Shown here one piece after another: positions 18,266 to 27,055 of a stretch of 64,000 nucleotides of DNA. Made by a program: the position numbers and the translations under genes. Where the stretch lies: positions 14,348-78,347 of the forward strand of contig DCHB01000080.1 of assembly GCA_002314685.1 (NCBI GenBank). The letters run 5' to 3'. The notes beneath the pieces were generated by a model. That model saw only the letters and a program-made list of their open reading frames with translations. It searched no databases and was not told where the DNA came from. Position 1 is the stretch's first letter. The number at the start of each line of letters is the position of its first letter. This DNA comes from Clostridiales bacterium UBA1763 (GTDB taxonomy: Bacteria; Bacillota; Clostridia; Oscillospirales; Oscillospiraceae).

Positions 18266-19312
18266 TCAGAATTGAATATTGCCTGAGCCGTCGAGCGGGG
18301 CAATGCTGATAAAGGTTTTGCCGACGCTGAGAGAAAGGGGAGTGCCGTCAGTAAGTGTGTAGTGGAAATTGTCGTTGCGGTCGGCGCGTTCCCAATTGAT
18401 TTCAACATATTTGCCGCCCGTGCAGAAGTAGCCTGTACCCGAGCCGACAACATTCATTTCGCGGTGACCCTTGTTATCAACAACAGAGTTGCCGATGTTA
18501 AGGATAATAACATTTGCAAAATCAATGTGCGTATCGTCGCCGTCGGTATATTCGGTGCCGTTAATAAATGCGTTGTAGCAAGCTCTTGCGGCGTCATACT
18601 TAAGCTCGGTTGCGGTGCTTGAAAGATATGTAATAGTAAAATCGGTGGAGGATTTATCGCACTGAGTTACAGCGTTTGCGCTGAAGGAAAGACCGTAAGT
18701 GGTATCAAATCCCTCGGGATGCTCGGTTGTGAAGGTTTTTTCGGAATATTCTGCAATAGCGGAGCCCTTAGCATACAAGGTGTGCTCATAGCTGACCTTG
18801 CCGACTCTGTCGGGGTCGCGCACCCATGCACTGCCTGCCGCGCCGTAGGTAGCGTCAATATCGCTTATGCCGTACTGCTTAATATCAGATCTTGCCTGGT
18901 TGCTGCCGCCGCAGTGGACATATATGGCATCGTATGACTGAGCAAGGCTTACATAGTAGGGGCGCGCACTTCGGATATAACCGACATCAATTTCGCTGAC
19001 ATCGTTAAATACAGCCATCATACGTGTAATATCGCCTTCAACAAGTGCTTCATAAATAATGCTTGCATTTGAAAGTCCCTTGCAGGGGCGTGCACTCGGG
19101 TGATTATTTATCATTACGCAGTACGGGCGCGCAGAGCTCGTATCGGTTGTTGCCTTTTCGCCCGTAAGCGGATTTATTGGACCTGTGTATGTATCGTTTA
19201 CATTCAGACCGTCGCTGTTAATGTCGGGTGCCTCACTCTTATCTTTACCGCAAGCCGTGAAAAGACATAGACAGCAGCAAATCGAGAGAATAAAAGCTAT
19301 AAGTCGTTTCAA
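18266..19312 (-). CDS. DUF3048 (YerB-like) lipoprotein
   Basis: A 348-residue secreted protein of the YerB/DUF3048 family, function unknown. The N-terminus is a lipoprotein signal (KRLIAFILSICCCLCLFTACG, lipobox LFTA-C). The mature part has NPLTGEKA, ARPYCVMINNHPSARPC and GDITRMMAVF, and ends with KYVEINWERADRNDNFHY, all typical of the family. I prefer the TTG at 19312 because GAGGTG lies 7 bp upstream; a GTG at 19327 would place that site inside the gene. It is transcribed from a promoter that shares its -35 box with the neighbour on the other strand. Confidence 0.85.
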   Translation of the reverse strand: MKRLIAFILSICCCLCLFTACGKDKSEAPDINSDGLNVNDTYTGPINPLTGEKATTDTSSARPYCVMINNHPSARPCKGLSNASIIYEALVEGDITRMMAVFNDVSEIDVGYIRSARPYYVSLAQSYDAIYVHCGGSNQARSDIKQYGISDIDATYGAAGSAWVRDPDRVGKVSYEHTLYAKGSAIAEYSEKTFTTEHPEGFDTTYGLSFSANAVTQCDKSSTDFTITYLSSTATELKYDAARACYNAFINGTEYTDGDDTHIDFANVIILNIGNSVVDNKGHREMNVVGSGTGYFCTGGKYVEINWERADRNDNFHYTLTDGTPLSLSVGKTFISIAPLDGSGNIQF

Positions 19313-19350
19313 ATCGAAACACCTCACAATATAAGATCTTTTGCGTTCTA

Positions 19351-19379
19351 ATAATACTACTTAATACTTTGGTTGTCAA
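19351..19379 (-). promoter_or_regulatory. Sigma-A promoter of the DUF3048 gene
   Basis: On the minus strand TTGACA, 17-bp spacer, TATTAT. The -35 box overlaps that of the divergent promoter by 5 bp. Confidence 0.75.
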
Positions 19380-19401
19380 ATTTGTGAACATATGTTAATA
19401 T
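19373..19401 (+). promoter_or_regulatory. Sigma-A promoter of the DUF436 gene
   Basis: TTGTCA, 17-bp spacer, TAATAT, 18 bp before the ATG at 19420. The -35 overlaps the minus-strand -35. Confidence 0.65.
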
Positions 19402-19419
19402 ATATGCGGAGATGATATT

Positions 19420-19956
19420 ATGAACATTATTGAAGATACAAAATCAGCGGTTTCCGAGCTAATAGAGAAGTCGAAGCTTAAAAGCGGAGACCTTGTTGTG
19501 GTCGGTTGCTCGTCAAGTGAGATACTCGGAGAGCATATAGGAAAAGGCTCATCACCCGAAACGGGAGTGGATGTCGCTAAGACAATATTAGACACTCTTA
19601 ACGCTAAGGGAATTTTTCTTGCCGCGCAGTGCTGTGAGCACTTAAACCGCGCACTCGTAATCGAAAGAGAAGCGGCTGAAAAGTTTATGTATGATGAGGT
19701 TTGCGTAAGACCTATGCCCAAGGCGGGCGGCTCATTTGCAACGGCTGTATATGATAATATGACAGACCCAGTTGTTGTTGAGCATGTTAAGGCAAAAGCG
19801 GGCATTGATATCGGCTGTACGCTTATCGGAATGCACCTTAAGGATGTCGCAGTGCCGCTGAGACTCTCTATAAAGAAAATCGGCGAGGCAAGCGTAAATG
19901 CCGCCTATACAAGACCTAAGCTAATAGGTGGAATAAGAGCACATTATCCTGAATAA
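19420..19956 (+). CDS. TIGR01440 / DUF436 family protein (YwlG-like)
   Basis: A 178-residue protein of the UPF0340 family. The diagnostic stretches are VVGCSSSEILGEHIGKGSS, FLAAQCCEHLNRALVIE, RPMPKAGGSFA and GIDIGCTLIGMHLKDVAVPLR. The biochemical role of the family is unknown. GGAGATG precedes the ATG, a short sigma-A leader is present, and a terminator follows, so it is monocistronic. Confidence 0.9.
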   Translation: MNIIEDTKSAVSELIEKSKLKSGDLVVVGCSSSEILGEHIGKGSSPETGVDVAKTILDTLNAKGIFLAAQCCEHLNRALVIEREAAEKFMYDEVCVRPMPKAGGSFATAVYDNMTDPVVVEHVKAKAGIDIGCTLIGMHLKDVAVPLRLSIKKIGEASVNAAYTRPKLIGGIRAHYPE

Positions 19957-19958
19957 CC

Positions 19959-19985
19959 AAAAGAGGGCTCTGTGAGCCCTCTTTT
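19959..19985 (+). terminator. Terminator after the DUF436 gene
   Basis: A 12-bp perfect stem AAAAGAGGGCTC/GAGCCCTCTTTT with a TGT loop; likely active in both directions. Confidence 0.9.
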
Positions 19986-20060
19986 GATTTACAAAGAAGC
20001 ATTATATATTTGTATGCGAGTTTTATGTCGCAAAATGTGATATTCAGTAGCTTTTGAATA

Positions 20061-20089
20061 TTGAATATGCTGTCTGAATGTGTTATTAT
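20061..20089 (+). promoter_or_regulatory. Sigma-A promoter of the M28 peptidase gene
   Basis: TTGAAT, 17-bp spacer, TATTAT, 57 bp before the preferred ATG at 20146. It rules out a start at 20080. Confidence 0.65.
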
Positions 20090-20145
20090 ACCAACACTTG
20101 ACATTGTATCAAATGATAGTTTTAGAAAGAGAGAAATTTAGTTTT

Positions 20146-21393
20146 ATGAAACTTGATTCGCTGATTAACGCAAAGGACCGTGCCGCCCAATTTATGATGG
20201 ACGACATTAAGAAAATCTGCACCACCATGCCCAAGCGAGACCCGGGCTCGGAGGGTGAAAGGCAGGTCAGTGAATATTTTAAGAAGCTTTGTCTTGAGGA
20301 ATACGGCTGTGATGAAGCTCATGTTGAGAGCTTTAAGGAGCACCCCTATTCATTCTTCGGCTGGACATGGGTAACATTTACAATGACCATACTCGCGGCA
20401 GTTTTCTGCTTTTTCCAGATCAGAGTGCTGTCAGTTGCATCTGTCATTCTGTCGGTTTTGGGCTGGCTGCTTTGCATTTTGCAGTTTGGAATGTATCTTC
20501 CCGTAATCGACTGGCTTTTCCCCGAAAAGACAGGTCACAGCATGTGGGCAGTGAAAAAGCCCAAGGGCGAAGTGAAGGCTCGCGTTTTTATCTGCGGTCA
20601 CAGTGATGCCGTGTGGGAGTGGCCCGTAAACTATGCACTCGGCGGTGTGGGCTTTGAGGGGCACATGGCAATCTCCGCTATTGGTACTCTCTATTATCTT
20701 GCCGTTGCGATTATGCAGGTTTGCGGTGCTGATGCCGCCCTTACTCACACTATGTCGCTTTGGGGTATAATTTTCCTGCCCTTTGAAGTCGGTATGTTCT
20801 TCATGTGGTCATGGTGGGATGCCGAGGGCAAAAGCCACATTGTTGACGGTGCAAACGACAATCTGTCAGGCTGCTACATGGGGCTTGCACTGCTCAAGGA
20901 GCTTAAGGAGCAGGGCATCGAGCTTGAGAACACTGAAATCGGTGTTATCTGCGCAGGCTCTGAGGAAGCAGGTCTTCGCGGCTCATTAGCATGGTGTGAG
21001 GCACATAAGGGCGAATTTGACGATGTGCCAACCTATATTTATTCCTACGACACCATCTATGACCCGAAGTACCTCATGGCAAACTACCGCGACTTAAATG
21101 CCACACTCAAAACGGACAAGGCACTCTGCGATCTGTTTATGGATAGCGCTGAGGAGCTCGGAATAAACTGTGTTAAAGGCTTTGTTCCACCTCTGGGTGG
21201 AGCCACCGACGGTGCTGCTTTTGTTAAATACGGCATGCGTGCCGCAAGCATCACAGGACTTAACCACAAGCTTGAAAAGTATTACCACACAAGACTTGAC
21301 ACCTACGATAACATGAATAAGCAGGGGCTTGCTGACTGCTATGCCGTTACCTGCAAGGTGCTCGAGCATATAGAAAACGGATATAAGCTATAA
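20146..21393 (+). CDS. M28-family zinc peptidase with membrane-spanning insertion
   Basis: A 415-residue protein with aminopeptidase metal-site motifs: GHSDA (His), DGANDNLSG (bridging Asp), GSEEAGLRG (catalytic Glu pair), a YDT motif, and a late His in the LNHKLEKYYHTRLDTYDN stretch. After the N-terminal region (residues ~1-65) the protease domain is interrupted by about two membrane segments (TWVTFTMTILAAVFCF, VASVILSVLGWLLCILQF), and two more hydrophobic stretches follow between GHSDA and DGAND. This suggests a membrane-embedded aminopeptidase. ATG 20146 is preceded by the purine-rich GAAAGAGAGAAA. It is flanked by a promoter and a terminator as a single-gene unit. The substrate is unknown. 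Confidence 0.8.
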   Translation: MKLDSLINAKDRAAQFMMDDIKKICTTMPKRDPGSEGERQVSEYFKKLCLEEYGCDEAHVESFKEHPYSFFGWTWVTFTMTILAAVFCFFQIRVLSVASVILSVLGWLLCILQFGMYLPVIDWLFPEKTGHSMWAVKKPKGEVKARVFICGHSDAVWEWPVNYALGGVGFEGHMAISAIGTLYYLAVAIMQVCGADAALTHTMSLWGIIFLPFEVGMFFMWSWWDAEGKSHIVDGANDNLSGCYMGLALLKELKEQGIELENTEIGVICAGSEEAGLRGSLAWCEAHKGEFDDVPTYIYSYDTIYDPKYLMANYRDLNATLKTDKALCDLFMDSAEELGINCVKGFVPPLGGATDGAAFVKYGMRAASITGLNHKLEKYYHTRLDTYDNMNKQGLADCYAVTCKVLEHIENGYKL

Positions 21394-21398
21394 ACAAT

Positions 21399-21438
21399 AA
21401 AACGCCTCTGTTTACTGTATCAAAACGGAGGCGTTTTT
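21399..21438 (+). terminator. Terminator after the M28 peptidase gene
   Basis: A 15-bp stem with one G-U-type pair (AAAACGCCTCTGTTT/AAACGGAGGCGTTTT), loop of about 9 nt and a T run. Confidence 0.85.
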
Positions 21439-21472
21439 GACGGGATTAAAATAAGTCTTTAATAGACCTCTC

Positions 21473-22369
21473 TTAATTTTTTATTACAATCGAACATTCT
21501 CTCATTGTCGCTATAAGGATTTCTTCGTTTTCAGATGATATTTCAGTCAGCGGCAGACGAAGCGAACCGTTATCCAAACCCATAAGCCTCATTGCCGTTT
21601 TTACGGGAATGGGGTTTGTTTCTATAAACAGATTTGAAAACAGCTTTGCATATTTGTTGTATAACTGCGATGCTGACTTGAAATCACCGTCTAAACAAAG
21701 CTCGCAAAGCTTAGCAACTGCGGCGGGTATAATGTTTGACGCAACGGAGATTACACCCAATGCACCCATTGACATCATTGCAACTGTGTTGTCGTCGTTA
21801 CCACTCCAAATATGGAGGTCATCGCCGCACAGTGCTCTTGTCATTGTAAACAAGCTTAAATCCCCCGATGCCTCCTTAACTCCGTTTATATTCGGATGTT
21901 CAGACAGTTTTTCGTATGTCTCAGCTTTAATTCCTATGCCCGTTCTGCTCGGAACGTTGTATAAAATCATGGGGATGTCTACTCTGTCTGCAACAAAGGT
22001 AAAGTGCTCAATTAACCCCTTTTGCGTTGTTTTGTTGTAATACGGAGTCACCATTAAAATGCCGTCAGCACCGCATTGAAGGGAGTGCTTTGCGTTTTTA
22101 AGTGCTTTTTGAGTGTCATTACTGCCGACCCCTGCGATTATTTTCATTCTGCCGTCATTATATCTGCATACAAAATCAACAAGCTCCTCACGCTCGTATT
22201 GAGTCAATGTAGCATTTTCTCCTGTTGTTCCGCATACTACTATCGCACTTGTGCCATTGGCATATTGAAAATCAATAAGCTCCTTCATTTTGGCATAGTT
22301 AATTCCGCTTTCATAAAACGGCGTAACAATAGCGGTGCATGAGCCTTTGAAAACAGGTGTTTTGACCAT
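21473..22369 (-). CDS. dapA: 4-hydroxy-tetrahydrodipicolinate synthase
   Basis: Condenses pyruvate with aspartate semialdehyde in lysine, diaminopimelate and dipicolinate synthesis. The 298-residue protein has GTTGENATL, the tyrosine of VTPYYNKTTQKGL, YNVPSRTGIGI (catalytic Arg) and GVKEASGDL (Schiff-base Lys). ATG 22369 is preceded by GGAGGC; the longer frame from 22399 would run through that site. It stands alone here, not beside other dap genes. An 11-bp inverted repeat lies just upstream of its ribosome-binding site. Confidence 0.95.
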   Translation of the reverse strand: MVKTPVFKGSCTAIVTPFYESGINYAKMKELIDFQYANGTSAIVVCGTTGENATLTQYEREELVDFVCRYNDGRMKIIAGVGSNDTQKALKNAKHSLQCGADGILMVTPYYNKTTQKGLIEHFTFVADRVDIPMILYNVPSRTGIGIKAETYEKLSEHPNINGVKEASGDLSLFTMTRALCGDDLHIWSGNDDNTVAMMSMGALGVISVASNIIPAAVAKLCELCLDGDFKSASQLYNKYAKLFSNLFIETNPIPVKTAMRLMGLDNGSLRLPLTEISSENEEILIATMRECSIVIKN

Positions 22370-22381
22370 AAACAGCCTCCG

Positions 22382-22416
22382 ATCATATTTGATAAGCAAT
22401 AATATTCAAATATGAT
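22382..22416. repeat. AT-rich inverted repeat upstream of dapA
   Basis: Perfect 11-bp arms ATCATATTTGA and TCAAATATGAT separated by 13 bp, ending about 3 bp from the dapA ribosome-binding site and 20 bp from the divergent promoter. It has no T run in the dapA direction, so an operator or a leader hairpin is more likely than a terminator. Confidence 0.55.
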
Positions 22417-22435
22417 GTCAGGTATTACAAAGGCA

Positions 22436-22464
22436 TTGAAATTACGCGGTTTTCGTATTATAAT
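22436..22464 (+). promoter_or_regulatory. Sigma-A promoter of the SpoIID-domain gene and queA-tgt
   Basis: TTGAAA, 17-bp spacer, TATAAT; 36 bp before the ATG at 22500. Confidence 0.8.
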
Positions 22465-22499
22465 ATTACATCGTGAATTTTGTAAAAGGAACTGTTTTT

Positions 22500-23981
22500 A
22501 TGCCCGAAACTGTCAAAAAGTTAATATTGACTTTAATTTTCGGCACATTGCTTTTCGTCATTGCACCTACGGCATTAGCGGATGAGCTTGCTCCCTCTCC
22601 GCAGTATATTGACCTTCCCGTAACAGTCGATACGGTAAAGGTCGGTTTGCGCTCGGGCGGCTCAGCAGTAGCTGAAGCAAACATCTCAAACAAGGTCGGA
22701 AGCGGCTTTAAGCTTGGATATTTTGATTATTTAAGACAGTTTCATAAGCTCGGAAGCACCTCAGTAACTGACCTTACTCTGCGCCCCGATACGGGCTTTG
22801 TATTAACCGACGGTACCAAGGTCGGGCCGTGGCATATTATTCTCAATAAGGAATTTTCGGGTTTTGACAGCGCCGCTGAGTATGCAAAAACGCTGTGGGG
22901 CGGATTTCCCGCATATATTGACGGGCAATACAGAGTTATGGTCGGCGCTTATGCTGATTCTTCAAAGGCGCAGGCAGCAATAACAAAGCGTAAGCTTAAC
23001 GGCGAGCCTTTTACGGGTGGAGAACACGCAATTCTTGCGGCACAGACAGGTACATCAGAGCTTCAGCTTTTGATTGATGTAGGCGATAAAACCGCGCTTG
23101 CGGTAAAGCCCGTATCAAAATCCAAAAGTGCACAGACATGGTTTGCGGGTAACGCATATTACGGAAGTTTTGAGTTTATCTGCAATAATCAGGCACTTAC
23201 CGTAATAAACTACGTGTCCCTTGAAGCATATGTCAAGGGTGTATTGCCGTATGAAATGAACGGTAATTGGCCGAGTGAGGCATTGAAGGCGCAGGCGGCT
23301 TGCGCAAGAACATACGCTCTTAATAATATAAACAGCTATATTGACCGCGGCTTCGATGTCAGAAATGACACATACAGTCAGGTTTACAGAGGTATAACGG
23401 GCACAACCGAAAGCACAAATAAAGCATCATCCGACACAAGCGGCAATTTTGTACGCTATAAGGGCGCCTTGTGTAAGGTGTATTATATGTCCTCTGACGG
23501 CGGCGCAACTGACAGCAGTGCAAATGTATTCTCACAAAAAAGAGCGTACCTTTGCGGCGTAAAGGATAATAACGAGAAAGATATTGATTTTTACAACAAG
23601 ACTTGGAAAAGCGAGCTTACGAGTGCAAACATCCTTTACAGACTTTCAACAAGCGGATATGAGCTTAAGGATATAAAGAGTATTGCTGCTCAGCGCTCTG
23701 AGCTCGGCATAGTATATCAGCTTGATATTACTGACTCCGCGGGCAATACAGTTACCCTTATGGGCGAGGATTGCTTCAGAGTATTGGGCTTAAACAGCTT
23801 GAATTTCACTGTCGTTTGCAAGGAAAATGAAGCTAAAGAAAAAATATGGACCTTCAACGGCAAGGGCTGGGGGCACAACTGCGGCATGAGCCAGTGGGGT
23901 GCGTATGCCATGGCATCGGATGACAGTGTTACGTGTGACGACATTATAGATTTTTATTTCAGCGGAGCATATTTAGCATGA
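22500..23981 (+). CDS. SpoIID/LytB-domain secreted protein
   Basis: A 493-residue exported protein with a signal peptide ([22 protein letters not shown]). The C-terminal half is a SpoIID/LytB domain: [33 protein letters not shown] and [19 protein letters not shown]. SpoIID proteins are lytic transglycosylases that act on denuded glycan during engulfment; LytB relatives are amidase modifiers in vegetative cells. The sigma-A promoter and the residues before the domain (an SPOR-like stretch around [18 protein letters not shown]) fit the LytB-like vegetative group better, so no symbol is given. ATG 22500 follows AAGGA. It overlaps queA as ATGA. Confidence 0.85.
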   Translation: MPETVKKLILTLIFGTLLFVIAPTALADELAPSPQYIDLPVTVDTVKVGLRSGGSAVAEANISNKVGSGFKLGYFDYLRQFHKLGSTSVTDLTLRPDTGFVLTDGTKVGPWHIILNKEFSGFDSAAEYAKTLWGGFPAYIDGQYRVMVGAYADSSKAQAAITKRKLNGEPFTGGEHAILAAQTGTSELQLLIDVGDKTALAVKPVSKSKSAQTWFAGNAYYGSFEFICNNQALTVINYVSLEAYVKGVLPYEMNGNWPSEALKAQAACARTYALNNINSYIDRGFDVRNDTYSQVYRGITGTTESTNKASSDTSGNFVRYKGALCKVYYMSSDGGATDSSANVFSQKRAYLCGVKDNNEKDIDFYNKTWKSELTSANILYRLSTSGYELKDIKSIAAQRSELGIVYQLDITDSAGNTVTLMGEDCFRVLGLNSLNFTVVCKENEAKEKIWTFNGKGWGHNCGMSQWGAYAMASDDSVTCDDIIDFYFSGAYLA

Positions 23982-25000
23982 ACAAATCGGATTTTTATTT
24001 TGACTTACCCGAGGAGCTTATAGCACAGACACCTCTTTCTAAGAGAGATACCTCGCGTCTTTTACATCTTGATAAAAACTCGGGCGAGCTTGAGCATAAG
24101 CATTTCTACGATATTAAGTCTTATCTTCGCAAGGGAGACTGCCTTGTTCTGAATAATTCGAGGGTGCTTCCCGCAAGACTAATAGGAGCAAGACCTACGG
24201 GCGGAGCTGTTGAGCTTGTATTGCTGCGTGATTTAGGTGAGGGAAGATGGGAGTGCCTCAGCCGTCCGGGCAGGAAAACAAAACCGGGGCAGGAGGTTGT
24301 TTTCGGAAATGGAGAGCTTACGGCAACGGTCGAAAGCGTGACAGACGGCGGCAACAGAATAGTAAGGTTTTGCTTTGAAGGAATTTTTCTCGAAATTCTC
24401 GAGCATCTTGGTAAAATGCCGCTTCCACCGTATATAAAAGAGGAGCTGCAGGACTCAGAGCGTTATCAGACCGTATATTCAAAGGAGCTTGGCAGCGCCG
24501 CGGCACCGACTGCGGGTCTGCATTTTACAAAAGAGCTTCTCAAGGAAATTGAGGATATGGGCGTTAAGGTCTCGTATGTAACGCTCCATGTCGGTCTCGG
24601 TACCTTCAGACCTGTTAAAGCCGAGAAGATCGAAGACCACGATATGCACTCGGAGTTCTGTATAGTTCCCGAGGAAACGGCAAACACAGTAAACGAAACA
24701 AAAAAATCGGGCGGAAGAATTATTGCTGTCGGCACAACCTCGTGCAGAACGCTTGAAAGCTTTGCGGGAGATGACGGAAAGCTTCAAGCAACATCGGGCT
24801 GGACAAATATTTTCATTTATCCCGGTTATAAATTCAAGTGCATAGATGCCTTGATAACAAATTTCCATTTGCCCGAAAGCACACTGATTATGCTGGTTTC
24901 CGCATTGGCAGGCAGAGAAAATGTGCTAAATGCGTATAAAACCGCAGTTGAAGAAAAATACAGATTTTTCTCCTTCGGCGACGCTATGATTATCGAATAA
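23978..25000 (+). CDS. queA: S-adenosylmethionine:tRNA ribosyltransferase-isomerase
   Basis: Makes epoxyqueuosine in tRNA from preQ1 and SAM. The 340-residue protein has [32 protein letters not shown], the conserved APTAGLHFT and [18 protein letters not shown]. It overlaps the SpoIID-domain gene by 4 bp and is followed by tgt, the enzyme that acts before it in queuosine synthesis. Confidence 0.97.
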   Translation: MNKSDFYFDLPEELIAQTPLSKRDTSRLLHLDKNSGELEHKHFYDIKSYLRKGDCLVLNNSRVLPARLIGARPTGGAVELVLLRDLGEGRWECLSRPGRKTKPGQEVVFGNGELTATVESVTDGGNRIVRFCFEGIFLEILEHLGKMPLPPYIKEELQDSERYQTVYSKELGSAAAPTAGLHFTKELLKEIEDMGVKVSYVTLHVGLGTFRPVKAEKIEDHDMHSEFCIVPEETANTVNETKKSGGRIIAVGTTSCRTLESFAGDDGKLQATSGWTNIFIYPGYKFKCIDALITNFHLPESTLIMLVSALAGRENVLNAYKTAVEEKYRFFSFGDAMIIE

Positions 25001-25017
25001 CTAAAGGCAGGTTTTTT

Positions 25018-26148
25018 ATGTATAAACTCAAAAAACAGGAAGGTCATGCACGCAGAGGCGAGTTTCAGACACCTCACGGAACTGTGCAGACTCCCGTGTT
25101 TATGAATGTCGGCACTGCGGCGGCAATAAAAGGCGCATTATCTGCGGCAGACCTTAAAACAATCGGTTGTCAGGTTGAGCTTTCCAATACCTATCATCTC
25201 CATTTAAGACCTGGTGATGAGCTCGTTAAGGAAATGGGCGGACTTCATAAGTTTATGACATGGGACGGACCAATTTTGACCGACAGCGGCGGGTTTCAGA
25301 TTTTTTCACTCGCGAGTCTCAGAAAGATTACCGAAGAGGGTGTAAAGTTTAATTCTCATATTGACGGGCGGCATATTTTTATGGGACCCGAGGAAAGCAT
25401 GAAAATTCAGGCAAATCTCGGCTCGGATATTGCAATGGCGTTTGATGAGTGCATCAAAATACCGTCGCCGCATGACTATGTCAAAAAAAGCTGCGACAGA
25501 ACATACCGCTGGCTCGAAAGGTGCAAAACGGCATTGGACGAATATAACAGCATGGACGACGCCGTAAATCCCGGGCAGATGCTGTTCGGCATAAATCAAG
25601 GGGCGACCTTTAAGGACCTGCGTATTGAACACATGAAAAAAATTGCAGAGCTTGATTTGCCGGGCTATGCGATAGGCGGTCTTGCGGTGGGGGAGAGTCA
25701 TCAGGAGATGTACGACACCATAGAGGCCGTAGAGGAATATATGCCGAAGGATAAACCGCGCTATCTTATGGGCGTCGGTACCCCGGGAAATATTATAGAG
25801 GGCGTTTACAGAGGCGTTGATTTCTTCGATTGCGTAATGCCTGCACGAAACGGCAGACACGGGCATCTGTTTACTTGGAGTGGAATAATAAACATCAAGA
25901 ACGAAAAGTATTCAAAAGACGCAGGCCCCATAGATAAAGAATGTGACTGTCCCGTGTGCAGAAGGTACAGCAGAGCGTATTTGAGACATCTGTTTAAAGC
26001 GGATGAAATGCTCGCTATGCGATTTGCTGTGACTCATAATCTGTATTTCTACAACAAGCTTACCGAAAAAATACGCACGGCTATTGAAGAAGAAAGCTTT
26101 GAACAGTTCAGAGGCAAGTATTCAAAATTGTTGGATACGAGAATATAA
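25018..26148 (+). CDS. tgt: tRNA-guanine transglycosylase
   Basis: Exchanges guanine-34 for preQ1 in tRNAs with GUN anticodons. The 376-residue protein has SNTYHLHLRPG, LTDSGGFQIFSL (catalytic Asp), IGGLAVGES, the second Asp region VDFFDCVMPARNGRHG and the zinc site CDCPVCRRYSRAYLRHLF. Order queA-tgt-yajC is conserved in Firmicutes. AAAGGCAGG stands before the ATG. Confidence 0.97.
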   Translation: MYKLKKQEGHARRGEFQTPHGTVQTPVFMNVGTAAAIKGALSAADLKTIGCQVELSNTYHLHLRPGDELVKEMGGLHKFMTWDGPILTDSGGFQIFSLASLRKITEEGVKFNSHIDGRHIFMGPEESMKIQANLGSDIAMAFDECIKIPSPHDYVKKSCDRTYRWLERCKTALDEYNSMDDAVNPGQMLFGINQGATFKDLRIEHMKKIAELDLPGYAIGGLAVGESHQEMYDTIEAVEEYMPKDKPRYLMGVGTPGNIIEGVYRGVDFFDCVMPARNGRHGHLFTWSGIINIKNEKYSKDAGPIDKECDCPVCRRYSRAYLRHLFKADEMLAMRFAVTHNLYFYNKLTEKIRTAIEEESFEQFRGKYSKLLDTRI

Positions 26149-26153
26149 AGCAC

Positions 26154-26182
26154 TTGAAATTGCTTTAATAAATATGTATAAT
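26154..26182 (+). promoter_or_regulatory. Sigma-A promoter of yajC
   Basis: TTGAAA, 17-bp spacer, TATAAT between tgt and yajC, 35 bp before the ATG. Confidence 0.8.
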
Positions 26183-26217
26183 AAATTTGTTCAATCAAAT
26201 AAATAAGGAGTAAACCA

Positions 26218-26547
26218 ATGATATTAGCAGCAGCAACAACATCCGGCAGCAACGGATCTATGATTTTAGTACTTCTTCTTTTCTTCGTCCTTATGTGGGC
26301 ATTTATGATCAGACCTGAAAAGAAAAAGCAGAAGAAAGTCGAAGCAATGCGCAGCGCACTTACCACAGGTGATGAGGTCGTCACCATTGGCGGAATTATG
26401 GGCATCGTTGTCAATGTAACGGACGACAATGTTACAATCGAGACAGGCGAGGACAGAGTCCGCGTTCAGGTTAAGAAGTGGGCAATCAGCTCAAACGTCA
26501 GAGCAGAAGCGGCTGAGGCAAAGGCTAAGGCAAAGGAAAAGAAATAA
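26218..26547 (+). CDS. yajC: Preprotein translocase subunit YajC
   Basis: A 109-residue single-span membrane protein that associates with SecDF. The segment MILVLLLFFVLMWAFMIRPEKKKQKK (membrane helix then the RPxxKKxK motif) and TGDEVVTIGGIMGIV are diagnostic. The C-terminus is rich in Ala, Glu and Lys. AAGGAG precedes the ATG. It has its own promoter and a large hairpin behind it. Confidence 0.95.
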   Translation: MILAAATTSGSNGSMILVLLLFFVLMWAFMIRPEKKKQKKVEAMRSALTTGDEVVTIGGIMGIVVNVTDDNVTIETGEDRVRVQVKKWAISSNVRAEAAEAKAKAKEKK

Positions 26548-26559
26548 AATCGAATTATT

Positions 26560-26611
26560 ATCCCTCCGAACAAATATGATGTATAAACATCAACTGTTCG
26601 GAGGGATTTTT
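26560..26611 (+). terminator. Terminator-like hairpin that contains the SD of the next gene
   Basis: A 12-bp perfect stem TCCCTCCGAACA (26561-26572)/TGTTCGGAGGGA (26595-26606) with an inner small stem GATG/CATC, then a T run directly followed by the TTG start at 26612. GGAGGG in the 3' arm is the only Shine-Dalgarno candidate for the next gene. Confidence 0.8.
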
Positions 26612-27022
26612 TTGCGCAAAAAACAAAAAGTGAAAATTAACGGCAGGGGAGGGGGGATAAGAGCGACAATATACTCGGTGATAATAACACTGATTTTAAT
26701 TTTATTGATGTCGCTTGCTGTTAAAAAAGAATACATAAGCGAAGACAATATAAAAGCAAGTTTAATAGTAATAAATATTATTGCCGCAATTATCTGCGGA
26801 GTTGTTTCGGGATGCGGAAATAATAAGCTTGTTGTTTCCATAATTGCCGCAACAGCATACTCGGCGATAATAATATTTATCGGCTTTGCATTGAACGGCA
26901 CGATAGGCAATATAGGTTCAATTATGCTGATTTTAACAATGACAGTTGTGATAAGTGCCTTAACAAGCAGAATCAATTTAGTGAAAAGCAACAAAAGATT
27001 GCACAAAATGCACAAAAAGTAA
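26612..27022 (+). CDS. TIGR04086-type four-helix membrane protein (YrzE-like)
   Basis: A 136-residue basic-ended membrane protein with four hydrophobic helices (about IYSVIITLILILLMSL, ASLIVINIIAAIICGVVSG, LVVSIIAATAYSAIIIFIG, SIMLILTMTVVISALT) and GCGNNKL in the second loop. This fits the TIGR04086 family, whose members often sit next to yajC; function unknown. The TTG start is chosen because GGAGGG lies 7 bp upstream; the frame is open further up but that part overlaps yajC and the hairpin. The Shine-Dalgarno site lies in the hairpin, so translation from read-through transcripts should be low. Confidence 0.7.
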   Translation: MRKKQKVKINGRGGGIRATIYSVIITLILILLMSLAVKKEYISEDNIKASLIVINIIAAIICGVVSGCGNNKLVVSIIAATAYSAIIIFIGFALNGTIGNIGSIMLILTMTVVISALTSRINLVKSNKRLHKMHKK

Positions 27023-27055
27023 ATTTTACAATAACTATCTGTAATGCGCATGTGA

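Noticed and set aside
26429..26611. Long N-terminal extension of the TIGR04086 protein
   Set aside because: It overlaps yajC in another frame, crosses the hairpin and encodes an Arg/Gln-rich stretch unlike the family.
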